Assembly: GCA_001592805.2 (NCBI GenBank)
Contig: CP051139.1
Coordinates: 4,278,001 to 4,342,000 of the forward strand
DNA length: 64,000 bases
Reading direction: 5' to 3'
Origin: Peltaster fructicola
Taxonomy: Eukaryota; Ascomycota; Dothideomycetes
Each line of letters starts with the position of its first letter. The first letter of the stretch is position 1. The notes beneath the pieces are model-generated. The model was not told the DNA's origin. It saw only the letters and a program-made list of their open reading frames with translations, and searched no databases. Both the position numbers and the translations under genes were made by a program. This document shows, in pieces, positions 43,326 through 53,952 of the stretch.

Positions 43326-43616
43326 ATGTCTTCTGGTCAGCAAGCAGCAGAAGAAACGAAAGGTGCGCTGAAAGGCGCATACGTGGGTACCTTGCGTTGA
43401 TCATCTGTCGAAGCACTGACCAGTGTGCAGCAAGCCACAGAGGATGCACGAAAGAATGTCAACTCTTTCTTCGACAATGTCATTGGCGACAACAAGACAC
43501 ACAGCAGCACAGGCTTCAGCCAGGACGCAAAAGCAGTGGGAAACGAGATCAATAAGGGCATTGACAATGCCAGCACGAATACTGGTTCTACGGGACAAAC
43601 ACATTCTACGCAGTGA
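43326..43616 (+). CDS. Small LEA-like hydrophilic protein (80 aa)
   Basis: Exons are 43326-43382 and 43431-43616, separated by a 48-nt intron (gtgggt donor, CTGAC branch, tgtgcag acceptor, phase 0). The product is short, Ala/Gln/Lys/Glu-rich and amphipathic (QAAEETKGALKGAYQATED, then ARKNVNSFFDNVIG), with a disordered Asn/Ser/Thr/Gly tail. This composition and periodicity recall late-embryogenesis-abundant and other fungal stress or conidiation proteins. No exact family is recognised. The CRE element 81 bp upstream would suit stress or sporulation control. Confidence 0.7.
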
Positions 43617-44081
43617 GCCGTTGGCATCCGAGGGCATCAACAACGAGTTTCGGTCTTGCTGAACGAGCTCGTCATATGCAGCGAGGCTGTATGTCTGTCC
43701 TGCAAAGCAAGTCTCAATCAGCACGATGTTGGCTGAGTGGACTTTACAGCTAGCATTGCATACTGCTCTGTGTATTCGAGATCTGACCTGTTACCGCCTT
43801 ACTGGCAATCATCACTTGTTACGAAGCAAGAAGCTTTGTAAGGATAAAAGTTGATCTTCGCAGCGATGCTGAGACTCTTCAGTACGCACGAACCTACTTC
43901 CTGGAGAGGTCGGACCTCAACTACAATGGCATGAAGTGACCATCTGTGACTCACTAGTAGTTGAGGAGTGCTTGGCTGGTGGTGCTATACCTTTTACTTC
44001 TTGGACCGTCACTAGTATACTGCCCTTCTCACAGCAGACACACAGCATTCGTGGGAAATGTTCATACAGCGCGTAGTCGTC
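43617..44081. other. Intergenic, convergent 3' flanks
   Basis: The 3' ends of the LEA-like (+) and NTF2-like (-) genes face each other here. No gene was seen. Confidence 0.5.
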
Positions 44082-44732
44082 CTACAAATCTGTCTTCGGA
44101 GCATCACCCTTCTCAGTGCCACTACCATATTTCCTCACAGGCTCCTTGGCAGCAGACTTGTCCTTTTCGAAATAGGCAACTTCCTCGCTGTCCATATGCT
44201 TGGCTACTTGATCTGCTTGCCACTTCTTGAAAGTGAAGCCAAGGCCTTCATGAGAGTAGTCCTTGTCGTTGGCCTGGTCCTTGTGGTACTTGACGCGGAT
44301 GAAATCGCTGTCAGCGCTCTCTGGCTCCAAGCTTAGGCTGACCAGAGCATTGATTGTGGCTGTCTTCGGGATGATCTTGAAGGTCCAGCTTTGCTCATTC
44401 CTGAATTGAATGAGATGTGGCTCGTTCTTTACAATCTGATAGCGCTCATTCTTGCTCGCCTTGAAGAGCTTCGGTAGCGCGAACCACTGACCGGCCATCT
44501 TGTAACGGTCGTTGGCGTAGACGAACTGGTCATCGTAGACGCAGTCTGGGGTATATCTCTCCACTCTTTTGATCGTAGGCTCGCAGCTGTATAGGGCGAT
44601 GATGTCGTCGATGAGAGCCTGACGAGCTGGGTTCAATTTGATGCTCTTTGAAGGATCAGGCGTCCAGTCTGCGCTGTCGCTCGTTTGGCGTATCTCATGT
44701 GCCTCTCCTGGTGCTGAAGTGGTGGTGGACAT
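44082..44732 (-). CDS. NTF2/SnoaL-like protein
   Basis: The 216-residue soluble protein has its start at the ATG 44732 (MSTTTSAPGEAHEI); the in-frame sequence above it reads as leader. The core (about residues 35-165) has the helix-strand pattern of the NTF2-like fold: ARQALIDDIIALYSCEPT, RYTPDCVYDDQFVYANDRY, then long beta strands (QSWTFKIIPKTATINALVSL). Such folds form small-molecule-binding or catalytic pockets; the ligand is unknown. The C-terminal tail is Lys/Glu/Asp-rich and likely disordered (KSAAKEPVRKYGSGTEKG). There is no signal peptide and no intron. Confidence 0.75.
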   Translation of the reverse strand: MSTTTSAPGEAHEIRQTSDSADWTPDPSKSIKLNPARQALIDDIIALYSCEPTIKRVERYTPDCVYDDQFVYANDRYKMAGQWFALPKLFKASKNERYQIVKNEPHLIQFRNEQSWTFKIIPKTATINALVSLSLEPESADSDFIRVKYHKDQANDKDYSHEGLGFTFKKWQADQVAKHMDSEEVAYFEKDKSAAKEPVRKYGSGTEKGDAPKTDL

Positions 44733-45070
44733 GGTTGCGGTGGATTTGGTTTGTTTGAAAGTGTGGTAAAAGGTAGTAGGTGAAAGAGTCTTTGAAAGTC
44801 GTCCATACATAACTCATCGTGATCAAAGAGCGAGTGACGTTACCGTATTCGCGTGTCCATCCATGACAGCATGCATGCAACGATGACGCTCTTTGAATGG
44901 TTAGCGGGTAGCTTCGCTGGTTGGCAACCTTCAGAACAACCACGTCTCAGCATCATAGAAGTCCTGCAGACCAAAGCCTTTAATGCAATCAGATGACGAC
45001 CACGATTTCATCACCAAAGCCGTACAGCCATAAGAGATGACTGCCTGCCACTAACGCACGTCGTCCCAAG
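44733..45070. other. Intergenic, no gene seen
   Basis: This is the promoter of the NTF2-like gene and the 3' flank of the next minus-strand gene. Nothing further was seen. Confidence 0.5.
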
Positions 45071-46258
45071 CTATTTCGTCAGCTTATGCAGCCGCTGCAG
45101 AAGGTCGGCGATCCTTTTTTCGCTCTCCCCGCGCAAGACATCCATCTCATCAAGAGCGACTTGCAGCTTTTCATCAGCATCTCCAGCACTCTTACGAGCC
45201 TCGACAAGGTCTTCTTCCAGCTCCACGATGCGCTTCTGAGCTATGGTCGCCTCCCGGATGTATTTGCGACGATCGTCAGCCGACACATTCGACACAGAAG
45301 TCGCCGAACCTGTTGCTGCTTTGTTGTGGTCCACTGCACCCGGCTTGAGTATCCTTGACTGATCGAGGATGTACCACATGTCAAGAACCCTCCTGGTCAG
45401 CTTGTTCTTCGACTGTGCAAGTGGTCCTTCAAGGAGGATGCCAAAGAAGCCCTTGGTGCCTTGAGTCTCGAGGTCCAGCCATGCCGTCAACAGCACAGCT
45501 ATGCTCAAGTCGTGCTTGTCCTCGTCGTTCAGTTCGTACTTGAGGAAGGTATCATCGAACCAGACTCCATTGTTCTTGACGAGAGTCCGCGCGTGGCGAG
45601 CTAATCTTGAAATATGAGGCAAGGAATATGTGTCGAAAGATCCAGTTGCGATGCAGCGAAGGACTTGTATGCGACCATTCTTCCATGGAAACGCCGCAAG
45701 TCCAAAGGAATGATGCATGAAGTCGCGAGTAACATCATTCTGATATGCGTCGTCATACCATGCCTTGACGATTGGAAGGACTTCATTCGACTTAATCCAC
45801 TCCAAGAGTGTCATGTCTGGCACTTCTGTTGGCGTTTCGAGCGAGTCTCTGAGCAGGCTGAGATCGAGGTAAGGAAGGATGATTGGCGCATGGTCCGGTA
45901 AGTCGACTCTGATAGGTTTGTTGAGGTCAGTAATACCGCTCACTTTCCTGTTCTTGTTAGTAGTTGCTCTTATGATGTTTTCGACAGTGGTGTAGAGCGG
46001 TGGATTTCGTGGCACAGGTTGTTCCTTCTCCTCTTCCTCCTCCTCCAGGTCGAACTCAGTCAAAGGGCTGTCGTCGGCATCAGAGTCCAGGATGGATCGT
46101 TCACGCAATACTGGCTCGGGTTGACGTGCACGCAGCGCCCTTGTCGGCAGTGCTGGTATGCGCGGTCTGGTCGACGAAGCCGGTGGGCTCTCGAAGACCG
46201 ACTCGGGAACATCGACTATCTTCACACGCTTCTGCTTTTTCTTCTTCGGTTCTGTCAT
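45071..46258 (-). CDS. Coiled-coil protein with nuclear signal, unknown function
   Basis: The 395-residue intronless protein starts with a strong basic cluster (MTEPKKKKQKRVKIVD), a likely nuclear localisation signal. A disordered acidic segment (FDLEEEEEEKEQP) follows. The middle (about 90-300) is a folded, helical domain with PLYTTVENIIRATTNK, LPDHAPIILPYLDLSLL and ITHHSF-like Phe/Trp-rich patches (AAFPWKNGRIQVLRCIAT). The C-terminal 80 residues form a clear coiled coil (KRIVELEEDLVEARKSAG, EKLQVALDEMDVLRGESEKR). I do not recognise the family; a chromatin or kinetochore scaffold role would be a guess. It is divergent to RDH54 across 593 bp. Confidence 0.75.
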   Translation of the reverse strand: MTEPKKKKQKRVKIVDVPESVFESPPASSTRPRIPALPTRALRARQPEPVLRERSILDSDADDSPLTEFDLEEEEEEKEQPVPRNPPLYTTVENIIRATTNKNRKVSGITDLNKPIRVDLPDHAPIILPYLDLSLLRDSLETPTEVPDMTLLEWIKSNEVLPIVKAWYDDAYQNDVTRDFMHHSFGLAAFPWKNGRIQVLRCIATGSFDTYSLPHISRLARHARTLVKNNGVWFDDTFLKYELNDEDKHDLSIAVLLTAWLDLETQGTKGFFGILLEGPLAQSKNKLTRRVLDMWYILDQSRILKPGAVDHNKAATGSATSVSNVSADDRRKYIREATIAQKRIVELEEDLVEARKSAGDADEKLQVALDEMDVLRGESEKRIADLLQRLHKLTK

Positions 46259-46851
46259 GCTCGTCGCGGCTCGAGGTGTGATAAGGATGTCTGAAGGGAG
46301 GTGATGACGACGAGGTGGAAGAGTTGGATCACATAAAAACGTGTGGTTGTGAGGAAGAAGTTCTGTTAGCGAAGGTTGAGGTCGAACTTTGTGCTGTGAT
46401 CAAGTCCAAGGATTGGCAAGCGATCGATCGAGATATGCGGGCGAATTATTTCAACTCTCAATAACGATACCTACTGCGTCCACAACGTTCCCAAAGCTGC
46501 GCTCAATGGCCCAGCGATATTCACTGGCAAAGTCGTATGGGGCAACTCTTGTGCATTTGCTCACCTGTGTATGCACACAGAACATGGTATCCTTGAGATA
46601 TGAAGAACGTATAAATGACGGCGACTACTATAAGAAGACCTTAGATTCTAAGGAGATCTTCGACATTGTCTGACTGAGGTCGTTGGTGAAGCAAGCCATA
46701 CTGATAGAGAAGATGCTCGCGGTTAGACTTGCCCTGCGAATGAATATCAAGTCACGAGCTCACGCGACGCAGCGCGTCACGTATCCTAGCGCGTCTACAT
46801 CACACTCGATTATCTTAAAGTGACCTCGTGCTATTACGCTACAGATATGCA
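46259..46851. other. Divergent promoter, no gene supported
   Basis: A 94-codon plus-strand frame (46389-46673) begins at a non-ATG codon and has no family character. The region separates the coiled-coil gene from RDH54. Confidence 0.4.
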
Positions 46852-49736
46852 ATGAAACCATTCAAGCCACCAACAGTCGTTGGACGACAGCCGTTACCTT
46901 CCTTGACAGTATCGGACCTGCCACAAGTGCCTGGACAGAAACGCAAAGCTCACGATGCCGCCAAGCATACGGCCTTCAAGAAGGCGAAGACTCAGGCGGC
47001 TATACAAAAGCAGAGTGGTACGAAGCACGACATAGCAGGTCGTACGGGTCGGCCGCCGCTTTCAGAGGTGCCGGCTGGTCAGTCCAACCAGTCTCCGCCC
47101 ACGACTGAGCAGGATGGAGACGAAGTTTATTACAGCGTTCTGTGGTACGTCGTCCGATGCATATGAGCTTCTGTGAGCTGATCATCGTCAGGAGAAAGTT
47201 CACTACCAAGAAGAACAAGATCTGGGATGGTGACGGTATCCTAGGAGTGGCAAACGGCGTTGCAACACTTCAAGATGTATCTGGTCGTCATCTTGGCAAA
47301 GGCTCCTGTAAGATGGAGCTTTTGGAGGGTTCGACATTGTCGTTAGCTGGCCGCGAAATCGAGATCGCTTCCATCATGCTGAGGACAGAGGTGCTCGGTG
47401 GCAGACGGTTCCTTAATAACAATAAGCAGGAAAACACTTCTGCGCCGGTACAACGCCAACCAGCTCCCGTTCGAAACGATCTCGCTGCTCTGTCGTTATC
47501 GAAATCGAGAGCACCAGTGTCGTCTCACGCGAGATCTACAGAGTACAAGATGCCACTGCTGAAGAACAATGTGCTTACTAGTACGTCTACGAAGCTGCCA
47601 ACACCACGTCACGATCCAAACGCCCCAGGAGCACTGGTAATGGCTCGACCAAAGGACGTCAAGAAGGGCAAGCAGATCGTCGATGTGGTGGTGGATCCAA
47701 TATTGACGAAGCATTTGCGGGAGCATCAGCGACAGGGCGTCTCGTTCTTGTATGAATGCGTTATGGGAATGAAAGCTTATCCTGGTGAGGGTGCAATCCT
47801 TGCTGACGAGATGGGACTCGGCAAGACTCTACAGACTATCGCCCTTCTTTGGACACTCCTCAAGCAGAATCCCATTTCAGATGAACAACCAATCATCAAG
47901 AAAGCACTGATCGTCTGTCCAGTCACGCTCATTAAGAACTGGCGTAAAGAGTTCAGAAAGTGGCTGGGTAATGAGCGCATTGGCGTTCTGGTGGCCGACG
48001 AGAAGAAGACACGTTTGACTGACTTCACACTTGGCAAGACCTATAGTGTCATGATCATCGGTTACGAACGACTTCGCAGTGTCAAGGAGGATCTACAGAA
48101 AGGCAGCGGTATTGACATTGTCATCGCAGACGAAGGACACCGGCTCAAGACCGCGAAGAACAAGTCTGCCGATGCCATCAAGTCTCTATCGACAGAGCGC
48201 AGGATCATTCTGAGTGGCACACCAATCCAGAATGATCTTGAGGAGTTCTACACTATGGTCGACTTTGTCAATCCGAACTTGCTCAACAAGTACTCAGTGT
48301 TCAAGCGCGAGTTCGAAGTGCCCATTCTGAAAAGTCAACAACCAGGAGCAACAAAGAAAGAGCTCGAGAAGGGCGAAGCTCGGAGTGAAGAGCTTGCTGC
48401 AATCACGAATCTGTTCATACTTCGTCGGACTGCGGAAATCTTGTCCAAGTATTTGCCGACGAAAACCGAGTATGTCTTGTTCTGCAAGCCAACTAATGTT
48501 CAAGCAAAGGTGTATCGTGCTATCATCGGATCACCAATCTTTGCATCAGCAATCGGCGGGTCTTCTGTCTCTCTGGAGCTCATCAACGTACTCAAAAAGG
48601 TGTGCAACAGTCCCAACTTACTGCTAAGTAAGGGTGCGAAGGAAGAAGAAGCCACTAGAATGGAGTTGTTCGATAACGTGCCAATGCACTTACTGAAGTC
48701 GCCAGCGGCAAGTGGAAAGCTGCAGGTCCTGGACTCGCTGTTGCACACCATACGGACAACGACTGAAGAGAAGGTCGTCCTTGTCAGCAACTATACGTCG
48801 ACACTCGACATCCTGGGCAATCTGTTGACTTCCCTGTCGTATCCCTTCCTGCGTCTCGACGGCTCAACCGCGGTCCACAAACGACAAGAGCTCGTCGATC
48901 GCTTCAATCGGACCTCAGCGAACAACTTCTTTGTGTTCCTTCTCTCCGCCAAGGCTGGTGGGATGGGCATCAACCTGGTCGGCGCTTCAAGATTGATCTT
49001 GTATGACCTTGACTGGAACCCAGCAACGGATCTACAGGCCATGGCACGAATTCATCGAGATGGGCAGAAGAGGCCGTGCTACATCTACCGCATGTTAACA
49101 GCTGGGGCTCTTGACGAAAAGATCTTCCAACGACAAGTCAGCAAGACTGGACTCGCAGATAGCATTGTCGACGGCAAGAGTAGCGCCAGTGGCTTCACTC
49201 GCGAGGAGTTGCGCGATCTCTTCACTTTGGACGAATCACAAGACTGTCAGACTCACAAGCTGCTGGGTTGTAAGTGCGGCGGTACAGGCACGCCCCTTGC
49301 GACTACGACTTCGGATGTGATCGCCATTCGTGACGATCTAGTTGCACTCGAAGCTGAAGCTTCGGACGCAGTCCAGGCCAGTAGTAACCCTGCTGTCCTC
49401 GAAGCTCAAGTTGAAGGCGAGGTCGAGACTGTGCACCTGGAAGATCAACCAGACTCCGCTTGGCGTGGTGCTTTCACTTCCAGCGCTCATGTTGATATGA
49501 ATGCACAAGAGGAAGAGCTGCAACGCATGTCCAAGGAGTGTAAAGACTCTGAGGGTCGCGACAAGATGCTCAGCTTGATGCAATACACTCACCTTGATCC
49601 CTCACAAGTGCACGTGGAGGCTGAAGACACCGCTCTTGACCCTTTAGAAGGCTTGATCGAGGACGCAGCGTTACGCAACGTACTTCGAGAGGACGGCCGA
49701 CGAGTCAACTTCGTGTTGACAAAGGTCAGCTCATGA
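46852..49736 (+). CDS. RDH54: RDH54/TID1 recombination translocase (SNF2 family)
   Basis: This DNA-dependent ATPase of the Rad54/Rad54B group remodels Rad51/Dmc1 filaments during homologous recombination. Exon 1 (46852-47144) and exon 2 (47192-49736) flank a 47-nt intron (gtacgt donor, cgtcag acceptor) and give 945 residues. The junction forms SVLWRKFTTKKNKIWDGDG, the Rdh54-specific N-terminal domain. The helicase motifs are complete: I ADEMGLGKTLQT (about 303), II ADEGHRLK (about 410), III LSGTPIQND, V SAKAGGMGINLVGASRLI, and VI ARIHRDGQKRPCYIYR. A CX-C pair (LGCKCGGTGTP) marks the C-terminal zinc-like region of the Rad54 group. The start is the first ATG in frame. Confidence 0.95.
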
Positions 49737-49796
49737 TAGGAGGACTACTAAGTTATGATACGTCTACACACATAGCTGGACATACCAAGGACATAT

Positions 49797-50724
49797 TTAA
49801 AGCTTGGCTTGCAGGACACTGCCGCCATCAAGGACAATCGTGCCACCATTGACGTGAGATCCAGCTCTCGAACAGAGATACACAACTGTACCTGCAACAT
49901 CCTCTGGGTGACCCAACCTTCGGTTTGGAGAGAATTCGGCAAGAACGTCAGCGCCGCCAGCCATCTCAAGCAACCCGTTCGCCATCTTGGTTGGGAAGAA
50001 GCCAGGTGCAATGTTTGTGCAGAGAATACCCTGTGGACCAAGCTCGAGAGCCAGGTTCTTGGTCAGGTGGAGTGCAGCAGCCTTTGATGCACTGTAGCCG
50101 AATGTTGCCTGCTCTCCAAGTGCTCCCACACCGATACCAGCGATACTGGCTGTTGTGACGACTCTTGATGGATGCTGAAGCGACGCCCTCTTGCGGAGAA
50201 GTGGTGCAAACCTGTACTCGTTAACACTAAACACCAGGCTGTTCTCCAACGCTTACTTTTGCACGCAAAAGAACACACTCTTCACATTGAGATCCATAAC
50301 CTTATCCCATGCGGATTCTGGATGCTCATCAAGGTTCTGACCCCATGTCGCGCCAGCATTTGCGAAGAGGATATCAACATGATCCGTCTCTTTCTCGACT
50401 TCCTTCACAAGTCGCTCAATCTCGGAGACCTTCGAGATATCCGCTGGAACTGAGTATGCTTTGCCGGACACTGGAAGTGCGTTAAGTGCGTCGACGGCTT
50501 CTTGACATGCCTTGGCCTTTCGAGATGTGATGAAGACCTTCGAGCAACCAGCTTGAAGGAGGCTTGAGAGTTGTCAGCGGCGCACAACAACGATGCTGCC
50601 TCGCATACCCGGATGCAACATTCAATCCTAATCCCCTGCTACCCCCGGTACAGACTGCTACTTTCCCGTCAAGAGTGAACATACTTTTCCAGTCTCTCAG
50701 TGATACATCTGCTTGAGCCGACAT
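49797..50724 (-). CDS. Short-chain dehydrogenase with PTS1-like C-terminus
   Basis: Exons are 50724-50609, 50562-50257 and 50211-49797; introns of 46 and 45 nt keep frame and give 278 residues. It is a classical SDR: TGGSRGLG cofactor loop, DILFANAGATWG (NAG motif), VTTASIAGIG with the catalytic Ser, and the YSASKAAALHLTKNLA catalytic Tyr and Lys. C-terminal IAPGFFPTKM and NGGTIVLDGG are also typical. The final three residues are AKL, which fits the peroxisomal PTS1 consensus, so a role in peroxisomal oxidation (for example a dienoyl- or hydroxyacyl-type reductase) is possible. Close cytosolic gluconate- or arabinitol-type SDRs are the alternative. It is tail-to-tail with RDH54 at 60 nt. Confidence 0.88.
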
Positions 50725-51111
50725 GTTTCGAAGGGATGTTGCTTGAGCAGGTCGTGTGGCTGTCAGAATCTGGTATAAGCTGCCAACGAGACACAGATGC
50801 GACTAGGAAGAGCAACAAGATCAGAGAAGAAGAAACAATTGCGACTGCTATCGGCACGGTCAATATCATCACCATTGAGCCGGACGATGCTGCAGGCTAA
50901 CCTCGGCTTGTCAGCCACTTCAGCACGATCAGAATTGAACTTGTTGCATACCACGAAACTCCTACGCTATGCAGTGTCTGAAGAACACTCGCTCAAACGA
51001 CAGATAGTGGTGCTATATACCAGCGCAAAATCCCATAACTATTCCTCAATCAAGTCGGCCTGCAGGCAATCAGTGCTGAGCAACAGTTCAAACATCACAT
51101 TGCCGTCCAGA
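50725..51111. other. Intergenic, no gene seen
   Basis: This is the promoter of the SDR gene plus the 3' flank of the RING-LysM gene. No gene was seen. Confidence 0.5.
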
Positions 51112-51945
51112 TCACCTTTCAAGACCTCCACCAACGAAGCGCCGCATGCCGGACATCCTTGCTGACTTGCCTTTGGACTTGTCATTCCTAGGATGATCCT
51201 TCTCCCATACCTCGTCTTCCCGATATGCTTCGATAGCATCCTCGAGACACCACTCGGCCTGCTTGAGATAGAGCAGAGCAACGTCGTACCTAATAGCAAG
51301 GGAAACACTTGTCAGCATGTCAGTTCACGTAACATGACTGGATCACACTTACTCTGACACCTTACAGCTGACCATCCATCTTCTGATCTTGTTCTTCTTG
51401 ATCTCTTCCTCTTCGCTTTCGAGTGGCTGCGGACTCAGACTAACACCGCCCTTGTAGTGGGAACCAGGTATCAGAATTGTCTTTCGACCATGCAGTAGAT
51501 GGTCTGCATAGATGTTGTTCTGCTTCCTAAGCACGTTCGCTGGCACATCATATCCCAGAGAAAGACTGTTGATGGTATCATTCGGCGCAACGAAATGTAG
51601 GACATCTGGTGCATCCTCTACATCGTGCTTCTCGTCGACTCGCCATCCGTTCTTCGATGCATATGGTGGAAGCTCATCCGACACTGCTTCAGGTGGTGGA
51701 GGTATAGCTAGATCAGCCAGTGATGAGTATGCAGGAGGATCGCGTAGTCCTTGTGGAAGTGATGTAGGTCTGGTCGCTATCTGGCAATATGGACAATAGG
51801 TCTCATAACGCTTATTGGAGTTGAGACATCGCGTACAGATTAACCTGGAGCAACACTCGAGGTGCCGGCCTGGCAGTGGTGCTTTCTCTGCAGTCGCTGC
51901 AGTCTCATCGAACGACTGAGCGCAGATAGCGCAGCTGTCTGCCAT
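51112..51945 (-). CDS. Intracellular RING-like + LysM protein
   Basis: Exon 1 (51945-51353) and exon 2 (51289-51112) are joined by a 63-nt intron (gtaagt donor, attag acceptor), giving 256 residues. The N-terminus has a RING/B-box-like Cys set: CAICAQSF, ECCSRLICTRCL and YCPYC. A Pro-rich linker (DLAIPPPPEAVSD) leads to a LysM domain (HFVAPNDTINSLSLGYDV, then ILIPGSHY). The spliced C-terminus is a helical segment, YDVALLYLKQAEWCLEDAI, ending in a basic tail. There is no signal peptide, so unlike chitin-binding LysM effectors it should be intracellular. The family is known in ascomycetes, but its function is not. Confidence 0.88.
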
Positions 51946-52338
51946 GTAGAGGATGTGTATCGATGGACTGTATCGTGTGTCTATGACGAAACACTATAGA
52001 TGGGACGAAGTCGAGTGAGTGATTGGTCGATCACTTGCCACCCGGCGACGCCCAATTTTCCTCTCTCTCCCTTCCGTTTTCGGGCAACATACATTACATA
52101 CATTTGATTGTCTGCCCACCTTGTTCACTCCCTACGACGTCTCACAACATTCCTTTTAATACTTTTGCTTCACGATCGACTAATATCGCTGACCGACCTT
52201 GAATGATCACTTCGGCACGCACGGCAGGCACATCTCGCGACTAGGATCACCCAGCTCCTGTCCATTGACTGCTCACACATCAATTGCGCCAGAGGGCGCG
52301 TCACCGAGTTCGAATCGATTCATCCTTTGCTGCAGACA
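51946..52338. other. Divergent promoter region
   Basis: This lies between the RING-LysM gene (-) and SUR2 (+). A B-box-like string (gagttcgaatcg, about 52309) was checked and rejected as a tRNA. No gene was seen. Confidence 0.5.
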
Positions 52339-53661
52339 ATGGCGAACACGACTTTGTATCAGACACTGCCTCCTCTTCCCTCATACACTCTCACGCCACT
52401 TGAACCTCTCATCCCTGGCTTTCCGGATCCATTTCTCGCAGTAGCACTACCTGTGGTAGCATACTGGATTGTTTCACTCACCTTCCACTTCATCGACGAA
52501 TGGGATCTTTTCCCGCAATACCGACTACACACACCCGCAGAGGTGCTAAAGAGGAACCATGTCAGCAAGAAGGATGTGCTCAGGGACGTCATCTTCCAGC
52601 AAATCATACAGACCTTCGTGGGTCTTGCTTTCAGTTTGACGGAAGCCCAGAATATGACCGGGAAAGAGCAGTATGATGTTGCCTGGTGGGCGCAGTGCAT
52701 TCGAGTAGGACAGAGCTGGCTGCCGAACGTGCTGAGAGCCATTGGTGTCGATTCGATGAGACTTGCGCAGAGCCTGGACAGCACAAGCTTTGGCATGTTC
52801 TCGGGTGCTCTAGCCGGAGGCATATATCCTGAACTCTCGCAGGTCGTTCTTCAGCACGGAGAGCCTGTCGTGACAGCCGCATTCGCAGATTGGGAAATCC
52901 TAGCTGCCAAGGCGATCTATCACATTGGCATACCCGCTGTGCAGTTTTTCATGGCGGTCCTGTTTCTCGATACATGGCAGTACTTCCTGCACCGGGCCAT
53001 GCACATGAACAAGTGGCTGTACACGACTTTCCATGCCAGACACCACAGACTGTACGTGCCTTACGCGTATGGTGCACTCTACAACCATCCGTTCGAAGGT
53101 TTCCTTCTCGACTCCCTGGGAGCAGCCATTGCGTACCTAGTCACTGGCATGACGGTACGACAAAGTATGTGGTTCTACACTGTCTCGACCATCAAAACCG
53201 TCGACGACCATTCCGGCTACTCTTTCCCTTGGGATCCACTTCAGCACCTTACGAGCAATAATGCCGGGTATCACGATGTACATCATCAGAGCTGGGGAAT
53301 CAAGACGAACTTCTCCCAGCCATTTTTCACTTTCTGGGACACCTTACTCGGCACAAAGTGGACAGGCGGTGACGTGAGCGTTCGGTACGAGAAGGCTCGA
53401 ATTGCGGCGCAGGCCAAGGTCGATGCAGATAATAATGTCACTGGCACGACGCCGACTGCACCGTCTCCTAATCCCTACTTCTCCGACGATACCAACGCAA
53501 CATCAACAGCGAGGTCGGCGCAGAGCATTCTCGAGCCCAGAATACCCCCTGGCAAGGCTACACAGCAGGCTGTGGGCAGTCGACAGATGGTGCTGGACTC
53601 TCATGGTATTGAGCCTCTGCTAGAGGAGACCGCTGAAGAGATCAAAGCGCAGGTGGCATGA
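52339..53661 (+). CDS. SUR2: Sphinganine C4-hydroxylase
   Basis: This ER membrane di-iron hydroxylase converts dihydrosphingosine or dihydroceramide to the phyto form. The three histidine boxes of the fatty-acid-hydroxylase family are intact: HRAMH (about residue 220), HARHH (about 232) and HDVHH (about 312). Typical context is FLDTWQYFLHRAMHMNKWLY, YGALYNHPFEGFLLDSLG and FTFWDTLLGTKW. Two or three N-terminal membrane helices precede them. The C-terminal 90 residues are hydrophilic and disordered. The start is the ATG at 52339; there is no intron, and 440 residues. Confidence 0.95.
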   Translation: MANTTLYQTLPPLPSYTLTPLEPLIPGFPDPFLAVALPVVAYWIVSLTFHFIDEWDLFPQYRLHTPAEVLKRNHVSKKDVLRDVIFQQIIQTFVGLAFSLTEAQNMTGKEQYDVAWWAQCIRVGQSWLPNVLRAIGVDSMRLAQSLDSTSFGMFSGALAGGIYPELSQVVLQHGEPVVTAAFADWEILAAKAIYHIGIPAVQFFMAVLFLDTWQYFLHRAMHMNKWLYTTFHARHHRLYVPYAYGALYNHPFEGFLLDSLGAAIAYLVTGMTVRQSMWFYTVSTIKTVDDHSGYSFPWDPLQHLTSNNAGYHDVHHQSWGIKTNFSQPFFTFWDTLLGTKWTGGDVSVRYEKARIAAQAKVDADNNVTGTTPTAPSPNPYFSDDTNATSTARSAQSILEPRIPPGKATQQAVGSRQMVLDSHGIEPLLEETAEEIKAQVA

Positions 53662-53952
53662 GGATGTTTGACGCGGTAATACGAGCATTGAATGGGCATC
53701 CCGAGAGGCCTTACTAGCATAATAACTTGTACATATACTGTCTTGAGGCTTTGTCTTTCATCATTGACTCTCAATCACAAGACATTTCGTTCTATTGACT
53801 CAGATAAGATCCTGGTCGTGGTGGGCAACAGCTCAGCCCACTCGCTTCACTTGCCTCGTACCTGCCTCCGTATGTTTTTGTGCGAGGCCTCCTCCCTCAC
53901 TTCAAACACACCTCGACTCTTTCTTTTTACTTCTTGCCAGGTCTTCACCAAT

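Noticed and set aside
52290-52330. B-box-like gagttcgaatcg before SUR2
   Set aside because: No A box upstream and no T-stem pairing.
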